Shown here: positions 22,703-32,578 of the stretch, in pieces
How positions within the stretch are numbered: the first letter of the stretch is position 1
Layout: each line of letters starts with the position of its first letter
Origin: Hypholoma sublateritium FD-334 SS-4
Lineage: Eukaryota > Basidiomycota > Agaricomycetes > Agaricales > Strophariaceae
Assembly: GCA_000827495.1 (NCBI GenBank)
Contig: KN817607.1
Span: forward strand, 57,247 to 121,246
Reading direction: 5' to 3'
DNA: 64,000 nucleotides
Translations under genes and position numbers: made by a program
Notes under the pieces: generated by a model
What the model was told of the DNA's origin: nothing
Databases searched by the model: none
The model's input: the letters and a program-made list of their open reading frames with translations, nothing else

Positions 22703-22864
22703 GCGCGCGCTGGAACGGACGGCAGCACCTTGTGAATTCTGTACATTCCAACTTGAAGTGCGGCAGAAACATCAGCGCACCACGGCGCGCGCTGGAACGG
22801 ACGGCAGCACCTTGTGAATTCTGTACATTCCAACTTGAAGTGCGGCAGAAACATCAGCGCACCA
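22703..22864. repeat. 82-bp tandem duplication inside element 2
   Basis: Two back-to-back copies of a segment starting gcgcgcgctggaacggacgg and ending catcagcgcacca, essentially identical. Confidence 0.9.
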
Positions 22865-23435
22865 GACTCTAGTGCTAGGCGTGCGGTATTCCAGGGACCG
22901 CGTCCCTGTCGAGCAACACCGTTTCAATAGGTGGCGGTGGTAATGCGCTGGCTGGGTGTGCAGACGTGAACTATAGCCTTTCTTACGGACGTTTCGAACG
23001 ATCACGTAGGTCCGCTGAGCGCTTAGGGAGTGCAGCGGCCACGAAGCGGACGAACCGTGGTACCTATCCCAGAGCAAGAAGGAGTAGCATGCCATAGCCC
23101 ACCCGCCTGCGCAATCTCTAGGTTGAAAGGTCGAATACTTATCCATATACATCTATTATGCACGTCCCGCCCCAACTCTGTGCGCCGACGCTCTCATCAC
23201 GTAAATTGGGAGCGCGAAGAGCGCAATCACTTGCGCTTTTAGCTCGCCTGGTTACGGCGGCAGAGCGCGTACGCACCGACACGCGCACAGGCCAGCGTAA
23301 CTGTTGCATGCGCGTCCTGCTGCATGACATATTCACAAAATCATGGTGTATTTACGTACATATAATGATTTTATAAAAGTGTTGTGTCCTTGAAAAGCAG
23401 CTCAGAGATGTGAAGAGCAAAGCGCGTTCCAGACG

Positions 23436-23874
23436 CTGCCTTTGAGTGGTGGGAAGTAGAATTTGAAGTCAGCCAGGAGAGCCGGTAGCGTGCCGACGGA
23501 TCATTTACCTAAGCACGGCACCTCGGCCTGAGTGTAAACCTTATATCTTAGTCTTTCCGCGGGAGTGACTTCATATTTGCGGGGAAGCCGGGAGTGTTTA
23601 CGGGGATGATTTATATTTTACGGGGAGCTGGGAAATCTTGCGGGGAAGGTAAAAGTACGCCTTAGCTTTTCAGGGGAATACTTATATTTTCCGGGGAGTC
23701 TTTCAGTATTTACGTGGACCACTTAATACTTACGGGGGGTGTTCAATTCTTACGGGCAGGTTACCATAATCTACGGGGTGGTCACATTTGATTTCGGGAG
23801 TGTTCAAATGACCAGTAAACTTTTGCGCACAGTCCTGAGTTTACGCGGAATACTTCCATAATCGGACCGCCATA
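23436..23874 (-). repeat. Right inverted repeat of element 2
   Basis: Mirror of the left arm at 21380-21818, ending ccgccata before the TGGGTC duplication. Confidence 0.85.
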
Positions 23875-24602
23875 TGGGTCCATGTTGCTGATGCAAGCAA
23901 TTATGATAATAGATAGATACAGGGCTGTAAAAATGGAACATGGTATAGCAGCAACTTTACCGCACGGTGTATCGTGACTTACCAGTCTCTGCGACTACCA
24001 GCACTAAGGGCAAAATTATGACGCGAAGTGAATTCCCCCAGACTTTATAACATCGCCATATCTATGATAAATTCAGAATCTGCGAGAGCCTTTAGACGAT
24101 GCACTTACGAGTAGACCATCCGCTACCACGAACACAATAGCGGTGAAGATGTAATTCAGAAGTGTTTCTAACAAGTCTGACTGAGATACAGCGCCGTAAG
24201 CTGTGTCCCTGGTTTCTCCATGTGTTATAAAGATTGTCTTCAGGAAGAACCACTCTACGCCAGTATTTCCCATATTGGCCAGATACAGGAGTGATATTGC
24301 GGTGATGACCATGTTGCTCCGCGAACTTTTTTTGGTCACTATGATTTATTACCAAATACTGTTTGTTGGCAAACGCTGAACATGTGAATATATCTATTCC
24401 CGAGCTCACAGTATAAATACATTGTACCGATATAAACTGTGGTATAGATTCCTACAAGAGAATTTGAGTCTTACTTTGTAGAATATACAGAATTCGTACA
24501 GAATATGAACTTGCCTAAGAGCAAAATGGTCAGAAGTGTAGAGTGGAACACGGCACTCAGTGCTTCTTCCTCAGAAAGTGACGGAAGACCCGCTGAACTC
24601 AT

Positions 24603-27150
24603 GGTTTGAAAGTGATGGGGGTGCTTTGGTGGGATGTCGAGATGGGTTTGAAAGTACGATTGCTTGCAATGTTAGAACTACATATAAGCGCACTGTATTT
24701 TTAAAAACAGAACGAAGCGGTGTCAATGATTTCCCATCTTCTGTGCCAGCTATTTACAAGCGCCTAGATCAAACCTAAATTTTGTTATCTGCTTCTGCGC
24801 GTAGAGTAATACCAGGGATTCCGTTGGATAGATGAAGACAGATTGCGGGCACACAAGGCCTAAAATTAGAATTAGACACAAACGCTGGTCACTTATTGTA
24901 CCTGACCTATTATTTCCATAGTTGAATCACCCATGTTCACGGCCTTTCTTGTCTTTCTCCACAATCCACACGACAAGCGACGGCCAGTAATATGAAGGTA
25001 CCTGTATGCTTCAATTTAATGTTGAGTTAGTGAGGCCCGCTCAGTGGTCACCTGGCATAGGATTCGGGCTGTACAATTCTACATCGAGTGTAGTCATGGA
25101 AGCGCGCTGGGCTCTTCATCCATCATTGAATCGTCACGATGACACAGGAAGTAACACGCAAACATGAGGGGATCTTCACCTCCGAACCACCTGTAATTCT
25201 TCCGCTCATAATCAACGCCCTTCTGGACGCTCCAAAGACTGCCCCTAACAAAACCAGGAGGCCAGCCTTGACGCGAGGCAGTCAGTGTAATATATATGTC
25301 GTAGGTATACATATCTTCGTTGCTTTGTGGCACTTCCTGTATCACAAGACGATTGATGGAAAATTGCACCTCTAAACGGACGTCGCGAGCGAGCTCGTTG
25401 TCTGTTGCACAGCCGAAATTTCGTTACGTTTTATGATATGCCGGTCTAATCCAGCCTCCAAGACGCCGCGGCCGGTGATAAGATCAAGGCGGCCAAGATA
25501 ATCAGAGTGCGGCAGTGCGGCCGCATATGCTGTAGTTTCGGCCCAGTTTCACTAGCGGCAGGTGTAAACGTGGATATAGACGTCCACACACGCCACCATG
25601 GTGCGGTTCGACGGGGTGGGTGCTCAAGCGCTCAAGTAGTATGCAGCGTCCGTGCAATATCTGTGGTCGGACAGCAGGTGCACGCGGTCCAGGCGGCGGC
25701 GACACCGCGCGATTTCGCTGCTCTACATCCACGTGCGCGATCCAGAATCCAGATAGTGCTCGTGGCATGGTGTGCAAGCAGGAACGCCCAGTGTCAACAC
25801 AACGCACCGGCTACAGCTCATCCACGGACCGTGTCTTGAGAAGCTCTGCAGATGCTCTGACCGGACTGGACATGGGGGATACCGGACGAGCTAGCATTGA
25901 GTGCGAGGCGAGGATGGTTCGCACTCCGCTCGGTGATGGCTTGTCCAGCACCGCCACGACGTCCTCCTACTTCTACCGGCGACCCGGAGTCAACAACGCA
26001 TCGAGACTCGTCGATGCGTTGCGCTGCACCTTCACGCCAGACGCGCACACGCTTGCGGCCAGCACAAGATCCCCCGCTCGTGCGTTTAGTTCCGTGCGCA
26101 CATCCCCTCCAGCCTTCGGCGCGCGGTTATCGCCACCTGAAAAAGAATCGCCCCAAGCGACTGCTGGCGTCTAGGCACGCCTGTGGATGTTGTCCATTGA
26201 CGCCTGCACCGAAACGGAATGCGTAACCTGGTAGTGTGCGCGCCATCTGCACCGATACGGCCGTAGCGCTTCCCACAGCCATCCCATCTCCCGGCGCAGC
26301 GCGTCCTCCTTACCTCATCATGATGCATATACCGGCAGGCGATCCTGAGTTCCAACTACCAGCAACGCACGCCGCGGATCGGCTGTACGCGTTCCGGATC
26401 GCCGCTCTTCCTCTTCACGTAATGTCAAATATATGGTTTCACCTTGTGGGTGACTATGGGCACTATTAATAATTAGCCGTACAATTACTCAACGGCCAAC
26501 GCAATATTGACTACTGTCGGGCGTGGTGTCCCATTGCGCTGTCAGACAGCTCACCTATCTTATCATGAGGATTGAGGTATGCGAGGGGCGACTCGGACGC
26601 TGGGGCGCAAATTGACGATACATCTGTTCAGGTCAAGATAGTTTGTTTCATCGTCTTCGGCGGTAGGTGCGCTGTCGGGACTTATCGCCCACTTTCTATT
26701 GTCTGTTTGCTGTGGCTCAGGCTCGACGCTATTCAAAAGGTACCCATAGAGCACTGATCTCAGAAAGAAAGCTTATCGTACCCACACCATGAGACTCCAG
26801 TCTCCAGCCCTGGGTGGTCTCCGAGGTCTATCGCATATAGCTCTCTGCTCAGAGCGATTTAAGTGTCGCCCACAGAGCAATCACAGAGAATTATATGCAC
26901 TCACCCCACGAGATCCATTTCTGCCAACGACGCATCTCTGCAGTGTATCACATATCCATGGCAATTATGTTTGTGCTACAAGCTCAACACAATTCAAAAG
27001 CTCATCGCTATTGAGTCACCCACAGAGCATTCACAAAATGTATCAAACCCACTGCATGATATTCCAATCGCGGAATGATGTGCCAGCACCAAATTCTGGC
27101 TGAACACCGGCCGAGCGATGTCTCTATCCCAAAACTGAGAGTCCCAATCA
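24603..27150. other. Promoter region of split seven-TM gene, then degenerate repeats
   Basis: From 24830 to 25480 the sequence resembles blocks upstream of the other two seven-TM genes (32.75-33.05 and 36.95-37.5 kb), with gaggggatcttc-like motifs and the ctgtatcacaagac..gatggaaaa block. They may be an upstream exon or old neighbour gene, but no complete frame exists. From 25500 to 26460 the DNA is GC-rich and resembles 37.3-37.6 kb and repeat R1. From 26780 the far-upstream sequence of secreted gene 4 begins (cccacagagcaatcacag repeated twice). Confidence 0.45.
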
Positions 27151-27198
27151 TATTTAAAGGTGCCCCCGAGCAAGAGAAACGGCAGCTGGTCTCACCCC
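27151..27198 (+). promoter_or_regulatory. Core promoter of secreted gene 4
   Basis: tatttaaa with gtgcccccgagcaagagaa and ggcagctggtctcacccc, slightly diverged from paralogues 1-3. Confidence 0.65.
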
Positions 27199-27259
27199 AA
27201 TTTCCACACTACGCAATCATTTACACACTACGCAATCCAAATATCATCGCTGCGCGATC

Positions 27260-27966
27260 ATGTTATTCACCCCCATCTCATTCACCGCTCTTCTTCTATT
27301 CGTCGTGACCGTGTCCAGCGTCCCGCTGCACGGGCCCGCCGCGGGAGTCAGAGCACACGCTGACCAGACTTCTGGCGGCCTTTCTCCAGTGAGTACAGAC
27401 TATCTATCTGCACACCCTGTGACTCCATACGAATAACCATCAATCAGGCCCCCCCTCGATGCGTGAAGGAGTATTCATCCGCGATCGCAAGCCCCGCAGC
27501 CGCCCAAGGCGCGCGGGGCGCCTTCGCCCCCGCCCATGCCGCCTCGCACGTCCAGTTCACACCCCCGGACGCGTCCCTCGAAAGCCCAGACGACATCCCG
27601 ACGCGGAAGTACGCGCGCAGCACCCCGCCGGCGGGGCCCAACGCCGCCGTCCAGCACGCGCATGCGCTCGCCGCTGCCGCGCACCGCGCCGCCGCCACGG
27701 CGCACCACCACGCCGCGGCCCGAGAGCTCGAGCTCGCCACCCAGCATCTAGGCACCGGCAACTTCGCCGCGATGACCGCGGCGCGCCGACGCGCGGACGC
27801 GCACGATGCAAAGGCGGGAAAGCACGAGGAACGCGAAGAGTATCACACGGACCGCGAAACAACGTTGGCGAACCATGCGCCGCTCCGGAACGCCGCTGCC
27901 GCTGTCGAGATTGAACGAGCCAATGGGTCGAGAGAGGGGGCAAATAGGTCGGCTCGGAATGCGTGA
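27260..27966 (+). CDS. Secreted Ala/His-rich protein, paralogue 4
   Basis: 215 aa, exons 27260-27388 and 27448-27966 with the conserved phase-0 intron. The signal core reads ALLLFVVTVSSV, so the cleavage site is weaker (VSSV-PLHG). Exon 2 begins APPRCVKEYSSAIAS, adding one Cys that paralogues 1-3 lack. The conserved block (AAQGARGA, ASHVQFTPPDASLESPDD, KYARS) and helical core (HLGTGNFAAMTAARRRADAH) are kept, with very Ala-rich helices (ALAAAAHRAAATAHHHAAA) and an acidic/basic C-terminal part (EEREEYHTDRE). Strongly GC-rich coding sequence. Confidence 0.83.
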
Positions 27967-28847
27967 AACTCTGCCCAGAGTATACGGTACCGTAAAGTAG
28001 ATTGCGGATTGTACCGTGCGAAAGGCTGCTGTCTGCTGTTTGCACCCAATTTGTACCCATGTGCGGAATAGACCTATGTTTTGTGGAATCATTTGGATAA
28101 TTTACTTTTCAGCCGTGCCTTTTTCGTGCCTTGTATATTCTCGGTTATTTTTCGCTGCCGTTGGGAAAGTGGTCAGTGATCATTTCAACGTGCGGCGTCG
28201 ACTCTCAAACAAAGGAGTTCGACAGAGCATGTACTTTAAATTTACAAATAAATCATATGATTTACAAATAGTAAGCCGGAATGCCAGCAGCCACCGAATC
28301 ATCCAGGAGATACTGCTCAGAATATTGCCATATTCATTACGGTCGAGCGTGGTGATCATGAGTGCGAGGAGAAAGCGAGGAGTCGAGGACAGAATGGGAG
28401 CTTACTTCACCACGGGCAGATGGGAGCGCACCTCCCTGACGTAGGCTTCGAATTACCGATACAGATATTATGGGTAAGATGATTCGTTTCGTCGAACATA
28501 GGGATAGGTGCATTTTTTCCGAAGTCTATTTGTGGCGCAGTCTCAGCCAGTAACTGCTACTGAAATGGTTCCACAGAGCAATCGCAGAACGAAAATTAAT
28601 CCTACGCACTCCATGAAATTCCGATACTGCCGGTGGTTGGGCTTTCACGGCTATCACATACCCATGGAGACTATATTTTGAGAGCAAGCTACACGCTACA
28701 TATTCAAATGTGACCCACAGAACAACCACAAAATGAAGATCTGTCAAACCTCCTTAGCGAGAATACAATCTGCACACATTTGTCAGCTCTGATCTCGTCT
28801 GTGCGCCGATTACACCACAATAGCATTGTTTTTTACACGAAAATATG
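27967..28847. other. 3' flank of secreted gene 4 and upstream DNA of gene 5
   Basis: The first 450 bp is the family 3' flank (gtgcctttttcgtgcc..cgctgccg). Short frames here are shadows of that flank. The second half has the far-upstream block (ccacagagcaatcgcagaa) also seen before paralogue 4. Confidence 0.6.
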
Positions 28848-28895
28848 TATTTAAGCACGTCTTCGAGGAGAAAAAAAGGTAGCTGGCCTCACCCC
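28848..28895 (+). promoter_or_regulatory. Core promoter of secreted gene 5
   Basis: tatttaag, then cgtcttcgaggagaaaaaaa and gtagctggcctcacccc. This is the most diverged promoter of the set. Confidence 0.6.
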
Positions 28896-28936
28896 ATTTC
28901 CACACTATCCAATCCAAATACCATCGCTGTGCGATC

Positions 28937-29648
28937 ATGTTGTTCACTCGTATCTCATTCACCGCACTACTGCTCTTCGTTGCGACCGTCTCCAGCGCCC
29001 CGCTTCCACATGGGCCAGCCGCGGGAGTTAGAACACACGCTGGCCACACTTCCGACTCGGAAGGTCTGGCTCCCGTGAGTGCGGGCTATGCATTGCGGTG
29101 CACGTCCTACGTATTGAACACCCGTTCTTCAGGCCCGCCCTCGAGGCTCGAAAAAGCATCTATTCACATCTCTTGCTGCCGCCCAAGGGGCGCCTGGAAC
29201 CATCGTCCTCGTACATGCCGCCCCTCATGTCCAAGTCCACAACGCCCCAGACCAGTTCCTCGAAGGTCCAGACACCCCGATGCAGCAGTACGCACGTAGC
29301 CCTATGCACGACCCCGACGTGCATTTCGCGCATCACGTTGCCGAGACCGCACACAGGGCTGCCGCGGCGGCCCATTACAACGCCGCCAGAATACACCGCG
29401 AAGAATCAAATAGGCAAAGGACTCTGGGCAACCACGCTGCGATGGAGGCGGCGCGCGAGCGTGGGGATGCGCATGTTGCCATGGCCGGCGAGCATGAAGT
29501 ATATGCAGCTGGCCACGCAAGTCGTATGGCACAATTGAAGGACCGATCTCCCATGAGAGACTCCGCATCCGCCCATGAAATCGAAACTGCCAATAAATCG
29601 GCTATGGACGCAGTTGAGTCAGCTAGGACGGCGCGAAGCTCCGCCTAG
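28937..29648 (+). CDS. Secreted Ala/His-rich protein, paralogue 5
   Basis: 217 aa, exons 28937-29074 and 29133-29648. The first exon is nine nucleotides longer than in paralogues 1-4 (linker HTSDSEGLAP). Signal peptide MLFTRIS with ALLLFVATVSSA. Exon 2 keeps SLAAAQGAPGT, AAPHVQVHNAPDQFLEGPD and YARSP, then ETAHRAAAAAHYNAARIHRE and LGNHAAMEAARERGDAH. The C-terminal part ends IETANKSAMDAVESARTARS, like paralogue 4. No Cys in the mature part. Confidence 0.83.
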
Positions 29649-30629
29649 AATATCCGTCGACAGAGGGCATCGAGTAGATGTACAATATCGCTTCTTAAAG
29701 CTTCCATCTACTTTCTTGTACCTACCTGCAGAAGGAATAGCGACATGCTATATGGATTTGTGTGTATGTATACGATTTCCAGCTGATCACTATAATTCAT
29801 CACGTTAGTCAGTGAGCAGTGGAAGATATATTTATTCATGCGAACTCACGGTAAATTCCCCCTACGCTTAGTAGCGCGGTTTAGCTCTCTTCCAAAAATC
29901 CAACTCGCGCATATTTGCCATGAGTGAGGACAGGGTATCGCCGCTGTGTGATGTACAAGGAGACACTTTCAATGGCCTGAGAGAAGTTCAGGACGACGAG
30001 AGATACGTAGAAGAGTGAGAGCAAGGCTTGGATGCCAGGAGGAAGGAGGTGGTGGCAACGTGCCAGGAATGTGACGGAGGAACAAATGACCAACCACAGG
30101 GACCGGGGATTCCGGGCCGCTCCGTGAATGCCCGGGTCCCTAACAAGATCATGACTGGGATCTTCAAGTTGGGCTGACCATTAACTCGCCGCTACTAACC
30201 TTGCGATCACTTCAACATCTCTGGCGCCTCGTATACCTACTAGGCTGTTTCTGACGCGCTCAAAGTACCACTATAAAAGCTCGCCCCGCCTGAACAAACC
30301 ACCCTCGATCATAAGCGCCCGTCAGGAGTCCAAAGAAATGGAAGTTCCACCAGATCTCTTATACGAGCCTTCGGACGAGAAAGTCCATTCCGACTTCTCC
30401 CTATTCACCACCCGGCTGGCTGTACCCGTCGACTCACCACCCCATATCTCGCTAAATTGAACTTAAGCAGGCTCGCCACTGCACATGGAATCTCAGTAGA
30501 ATTCCACCAGCGAGACTACCTACTGTTCCGTCTGTACGGTGTCAGGCCTTCCAACATCACATCATTACGCGCCTTTACATTTATATATTGACACCCACCC
30601 CGTAGGTGTACAGCGCGTAGATCATCCAT
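29649..30629. other. Intergenic, start of a block repeated at 38.2 kb
   Basis: The family 3' flank is truncated at about 29810. From 29880 to 30130 the sequence resembles 38.28-38.45 kb (tgccaggaggaaggaggtggtggca against tgccaggaggactgaggtggtggca), which there also precedes a MARVEL-like fragment. No gene. Confidence 0.5.
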
Positions 30630-31122
30630 GACTATATCAATCTGTGCATCTGCCCCTCCCTGTTGTCCGACGGCACTGCGCTGACACGCATCCCGCCCGT
30701 CCGTATGGACGCTCGCACTTGACATCGCACTCGACAACGGCCCACCAGCAGACCGAGATCGCCGTCTTCGGCGTCATTTCTGCGCTCTGGATCGGTGCGT
30801 CCCTGCAGGCTCTCCTCGTGCGCTCGCTCATTTCTCCCTCCCATCAGTGCACCATTCCCTTCCTCTCACTCCCCTGTCACTCTCCGCACCGGTTCTCAGC
30901 GCAGAGTTTTCCGATACATACGTGATGGGTCCTGAATGCGCCCAAGGCCTTTTTCTGGTTCGAGTTTCTCCTTGCCTCGGTATCTCGTTCTTCACGCTGC
31001 TCTACGCCCTTGCCCAGTGCGCCCGCGGCAACATCCATATCTTCGATGGATCCCTCTCGCGCTACTACCCCGGCGTTTGGTATCGCAGCAATGAATTGAA
31101 AATTCCCCTGGCTCGAGAGTGA
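30630..31122 (+). pseudogene. Broken MARVEL-like gene copy
   Basis: Pieces of four exons of the gene at 9-10 kb appear in order: HQQTEIAVFGVISALWI (exon 4, followed by a gtgcgtcc donor), EFSDTYV (exon 6) and LGISFFTLLYALAQCARGN with HIFDGSLSRYYPG (exon 7, ending in a stop). The long intron 6 is absent: exon 6 runs directly into exon 7, but one base is missing at the join, so the frame is lost. The copy lies just before the 3' end of the convergent seven-TM gene. Confidence 0.75.
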
Positions 31123-31249
31123 ATGATTAAGTATATGTGGATTTCTGCATACTCCCCCATCACATCACTCAAAAATATACTCTATTTATTGGAAGCGCTT
31201 GATAGCAACGAAAGAATAGTCCACAGAAGCATCATCCACCTTATGCCTC

Positions 31250-32578
31250 TTAAACCATGGGAGCTACTGCTGGTTCTTGCTTCTCCGAATCGCGGACCTC
31301 CGAAGATATATCGTCTCTACCACCGACGCGCACGCGAATGCCTTGCGACAGAACTTGAGATGCGCTGCCGCTCGGACTTGAATGCCGTCGGAACTCCAGG
31401 TCGGAAATACGCGCCGTGTGTACGTCCTCAGCCTGTTCGGACGCTTGAATCGCGACGCGAACAACCATGATCGTCGGCATCATGCCCTAACAAACCGGAC
31501 ACCCCACGAGGCACAGCAATTCAACAGTCAGAAATGATAGAGAGGGTCGGACACGCACGGCAGTGACTAAGAGCAGGACACCCGCATATTGACTTGCGCA
31601 GAAGATAGCCGTCGCGTCGTCCGGTATAACCACCATGACCGCGTTCCACAGGGCCACTAGCGAGTACGCGGCTGAGGACTGCACCAGCATCTCCGCTATG
31701 TTCCTATATGGCCTTGTCACTCCCTCACGGGGACCCTGGCGCGTGACGGAGCATATCCGGTGCGCAATCAGCACCGTTGTAAGCAGCGTCGCGCCTAAGG
31801 TCATAAATAAGGCAGCGCTGATCAGCTTGTCGAGGTTCATCTGGGCTTTTACAGAAGGGTCCACATTGCTGACACAAGCGATTATTATGATGGAGATATA
31901 CAGGGCTGTAAAAGGATGTAAAAGGATATACAATATATTAATAATAGTATTGCGGCCTGTGGTATGAGGACTTACCAGTTTCTGCAATCACAAGCACCAG
32001 GGACAGGAATATTGCGCGAAGGGAATTCCCCCAGATGTTATAACACCGCCATATCTTTGGAAAAATCAGTATCAGGGAACCCGTTGAGACGGAGTGCTTA
32101 CAAGTAAGCCGTCAGCAACCACGGACACAATGGCTACAAAGATGTCATTCAGAAGTGTCCCCCAAAACAGAGTTTGATCTGCAGCGGCGAAAGAGGTGCC
32201 CCTGGTTCGCCCGTCTGTTATGAAGACTGTCTTTAGGATAAACCATTGGACCGCAGCATTGGCCACATTAACCAGGTATAGCAGTGATATTGCAATGAGG
32301 ACCATGGTACTCTGCGAAGATCTTCTGGTCACTGTAAATTGACATCAATTACTGTATTTTAGGGTGACCAGTCGAAGCCAAACTTATTTGGCAGGAGCTT
32401 ACAGTATATATACAATGCACCGAGATAGACTGTGGTATAAATTCCTGTATGATATATTAAGTCTTACCGAACTGAACATACAGAATACAAACTTGCCCAA
32501 GAGCAAAATGTTCAGAAGTGTGGGATGAAAAAGGGCACTCAAAGCGGTTACTTCCCCCGGGTCGGAGACAGAACCCAT
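31250..32578 (-). CDS. Seven-TM protein, paralogue B
   Basis: Intact member of an Agaricomycete-type seven-TM family of unknown function. Six exons splice in frame to 338 aa: 32578-32497, 32444-32403, 32331-32102, 32054-31976, 31905-31559, 31486-31250. Intron 1 starts gcaagt and is the only choice that restores the first membrane segment (LLNILLLG joined to IYTTVYLGALYIY). Other membrane segments: about 46-72 (MVLIAISLLYLVNVANAAV), 90-110 (NDIFVAIVSVVADGLL), the IFLSLVLVIAET and YISIIIIACVSN pair, then ISAALFMTLGATLLTTVLIA, AYSLVALWNAVMVVIP and YAGVLLLVTAV. The last exon is a hydrophilic tail of about 80 residues beginning GMMPTIMVVRVAIQ. The topology is receptor-like, but no class of fungal GPCR is recognised. 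Confidence 0.85.

Larger units (their letters stand above)
21380..23874. mobile_element. Non-autonomous long-TIR element 2
   Basis: A 2495-bp relative of element 1. Inverted repeats of 439 bp (21380-21818 and 23436-23874) start TATGGCGGTCCGATTATGG. The flanking 6-bp duplication is TGGGTC (21374-21379, 23875-23880). It lies in exon 5 of the seven-TM gene. The terminal 35 bp and the subterminal block (ctcaggccgaggtgccgtgc, cttcccaccactc) are shared with element 1, while the interior differs. There is no transposase. The interior carries an 82-bp tandem duplication. Confidence 0.9.
18326..24602 (-). pseudogene. Seven-TM protein gene split by two transposons
   Basis: A member of the window's seven-TM family, organised in six exons like the intact copies at 31.2 and 35.1 kb: 24602-24515, 24451-24410, 24338-24109, 24061-23983, a split exon 5 (23924-23875 plus 21373-21068) and 18574-18326. 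Apart from the insertions no frameshift or stop was seen, and exon lengths match the paralogues (exon 5 totals 356 nt, as at 35.1 kb). One element (21380-23874) lies inside coding exon 5 after SNMDP. The other (18582-20992) lies in the last bases of intron 5 and leaves the ag acceptor in place. The exonic insertion should destroy the protein. Intron 1 starts with gcaagt. The predicted product is a plasma-membrane-type seven-helix protein of unknown ligand. Confidence 0.85.

Noticed and set aside
22342..23152. Frames inside element 2
   Set aside because: The repeated FLPHFKLECTEFTRCC-like peptides only reflect the 82-bp tandem duplication.
28016..28444. 142-codon plus frame after secreted gene 4
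   Set aside because: It lies in the 3' flank that follows every secreted paralogue, where the frame is not conserved.
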